The translations under genes and the position numbers were made by a program. From an uncultured Lachnospiraceae bacterium (lineage in GTDB: Bacteria; Bacillota; Clostridia; Lachnospirales; Lachnospiraceae): DNA of 52,440 nt. The stretch covers positions 1 to 52,440 of the forward strand of contig OMUU01000160.1 in the NCBI GenBank assembly GCA_900314295.1, in the 5' to 3' direction. Positions 51,051 to 52,440 of this stretch are shown one piece after another (positions within the stretch are counted from its first letter, which is position 1; each line of letters begins with the position of its first letter). The notes beneath the pieces are model-generated. The model searched no databases. It was not told the origin of the DNA and worked only from the letters and a program-made list of their open reading frames with translations.

Positions 51051-52376
51051 GTGGCAGAAAAGATTAAGAAAAAACACGGAATTAATTTCAATATCGGCAC
51101 CGTGATCTTCGGAGCGCTCTTCCTGTATCTGATTATCACGATCTTTATCTATGCAACAACGAAGCATATTTCATCGTACATGGTAACCTCCGGCACTCTT
51201 TCAAATAACGAATCCTACACGGCGCTTGCGCTTCGGACAGAAGAGGTGGTTGATGCGTCTGCCTCAGGATACGTAAGCTATTATACACAGGACAGCGCCC
51301 GGGCATCCAAGAATGACATTGTGTGCAGCATCGGCTCCAGTCCGGATTCTACTTCCAAGGTAACCCTCGCAGATTCTGATATCAACCGGGTGCGCCAGAT
51401 GGCCTCCGAATTTGCAGGTTCCTATAATGAGGACAGCTTCGGAGCCGTCTATGACCTGCAGTATTCCCTGAATTCCACGATCATCAACAACAGTGATCCC
51501 TCAACGGTTGACGGAACCGCATGTCAGGCGGACAACGACGGAATTATCACCTACACTACAGACGGCTATGAGTCGCTGACGCCGAAGGATGTAACCGCGG
51601 AGGACTTCAACATCAAATCCTACGAGAGCACCCAGCTGCGGACCACCGATAAAATCTCAAAGGGCCATCCGATCTTCCGCATTGCGACGGATGACACCTG
51701 GTATCTTGTCTTTCCGGTAAGTGACAGACAGTATTCCTCGCTAAACGGAAAAAGTACTGTCCGGGTAAAATTCAGCAAGGACGGAAATTCCGAAAACGGA
51801 GACCTGACCCTGTTTGACAAGGACGGCACACATTTTGCGAAAGTGACCCTCTACAGCGGCCTGGTACGGTACGCAGATGATCGTTTTCTGAATATTGAAC
51901 TCGTAACCAACACCAACACCGGCCTGAAGATTCCTCTTTCCTCTATTGTGACTAAGGAATTTTACACGATCCCGGTTGATTATCTGACTACCGGCGGAGA
52001 TGATGATTCGGATGGATTCATGAAACAGACAAAGGGAAGCGGCGGCTCCAGCACGACATTTGTAGCAGCCGATCTCTATGAGAGTACCACCGATGATTCC
52101 GGTCAGAAGGTTTACTATGTGGATGAGGCAGACTTCGAGCCGGGGGATGTCATCCTGAAGCCCGACTCCAACGACACCTATACCATTGGCGCTACAGCTT
52201 CTCTTGAGGGCGTTTACTGTATCAACCGTGGTTACGCACAGTTCCGCAAGATCAACATTATGGATCAGAACAACGAATACTGCCTGGTAGAAGAGGGCAC
52301 CAATTACGGAATTTCCCAGTATGATTACATTGTGAGAGACGGAAGCACTGTGAACGAATCGGAGATTCTCAGATGA
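51051..52376 (+). CDS. HlyD-like single-pass membrane protein
   Basis: The 441-residue protein starts at GTG 51051 after GGAGG. A basic cytoplasmic tail precedes one membrane helix (about 18-40). Just outside, TEEVVDASASGYVSYYTQDS resembles the half-lipoyl segment of HlyD-type adaptors, and the rest is a beta-rich extracellular region. A short Gly/Ser stretch (GSGGSS near 330) interrupts it. In Clostridia such proteins often lie beside yggS-sepF division genes, which would be beyond this window. Function is not established. Confidence 0.75.
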   Translation: MAEKIKKKHGINFNIGTVIFGALFLYLIITIFIYATTKHISSYMVTSGTLSNNESYTALALRTEEVVDASASGYVSYYTQDSARASKNDIVCSIGSSPDSTSKVTLADSDINRVRQMASEFAGSYNEDSFGAVYDLQYSLNSTIINNSDPSTVDGTACQADNDGIITYTTDGYESLTPKDVTAEDFNIKSYESTQLRTTDKISKGHPIFRIATDDTWYLVFPVSDRQYSSLNGKSTVRVKFSKDGNSENGDLTLFDKDGTHFAKVTLYSGLVRYADDRFLNIELVTNTNTGLKIPLSSIVTKEFYTIPVDYLTTGGDDDSDGFMKQTKGSGGSSTTFVAADLYESTTDDSGQKVYYVDEADFEPGDVILKPDSNDTYTIGATASLEGVYCINRGYAQFRKINIMDQNNEYCLVEEGTNYGISQYDYIVRDGSTVNESEILR

Positions 52377-52385
52377 AGATGAAAA

Positions 52386-52418
52386 CGAGATAAAACACGC
52401 TGCGCGAGTTTTATCTCG
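52386..52418 (+). other. Hairpin after the HlyD-like gene
   Basis: CGAGATAAAAC (52386-52396) and GTTTTATCTCG (52408-52418) are a perfect 11-bp inverted repeat with an 11-nt loop. The first arm with its continuation, GAGATAAAACACGC, also occurs at 15880-15893. No T tract follows, so it is not a typical terminator. Confidence 0.55.
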
Positions 52419-52440
52419 CTATCGCGACGCTCGCCGCACA

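Noticed and set aside
1..52440. CRISPR arrays, tRNA or rRNA genes, prophage or transposase genes
   Set aside because: No regularly spaced repeats, cloverleaf-like sequences, rRNA segments or phage/transposase proteins were recognised.

Overview
The window looks like chromosomal DNA of a monoderm Firmicute of class Clostridia, most likely a Lachnospiraceae-type gut anaerobe. The basis is inference from gene content: rex, an NfnA/NfnB-like redox pair, phoH-ybeY, miaB-mutS-mutL-miaA-ynbB order, radC-mreBCD, sortase-anchored pili, an S-layer-homology protein and no outer-membrane genes. No genus can be named from the sequence alone. I saw no rRNA, tRNA, CRISPR array, prophage or transposase gene.

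Layout. 1-8.9 kb: rex behind a consensus promoter, nnr, yebC, a UppP-family protein with altered catalytic residues, ftsK/spoIIIE and a zinc-ribbon/TPR surface protein. 9.1-12.8 kb: an NfnA/NfnB-like pair, rlmH and a DUF2284 cysteine-rich protein. 12.8-25.9 kb: a dense plus-strand housekeeping run (phoH, ybeY, proB, 5-FCL, miaB, mutS, mutL, miaA, ynbB-like, BaiN/HI0933-like flavoprotein). 26.0-37.8 kb: an accessory pilus locus with its own strong promoter: class B sortase, backbone pilin, class C sortase, second pilin, a 1719-residue tip protein carrying a subtilisin (S8) domain, and an SLH protein. 37.8-39.5 kb: a terminator, a decayed SLH fragment and a minus-strand iron alcohol dehydrogenase. 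39.5-41.1 kb: a COG2509 flavoprotein. 41.3-49.9 kb: the elongation/cell-shape cluster radC-mreB-mreC-mreD-PBP2-rodA-DacA. 49.9-52.4 kb: a structured repeat element, a small P-loop protein and a HlyD-like membrane protein.

The pilus locus is the most unusual part. Its three cell-wall substrates end in TG(G/D) sorting signals in which the usual LPxTG proline is replaced by Leu or Thr. The tip protein combines a complete-looking Asp-His-Ser triad with five Cna-B/SpaA-type E-box domains and two putative Thr-Gln ester-bond domains. The operon promoter sits at the centre of a roughly 70-bp quasi-palindrome and is followed by a roughly 215-nt leader that is almost free of G.

A second theme is a dispersed non-coding repeat (core GCAAAGGTACTGTAAAATC) found at six intergenic places. 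Two copies near the window ends are identical over 45 bp and inverted, and one pair at 49.9-50.2 kb forms a long palindrome.
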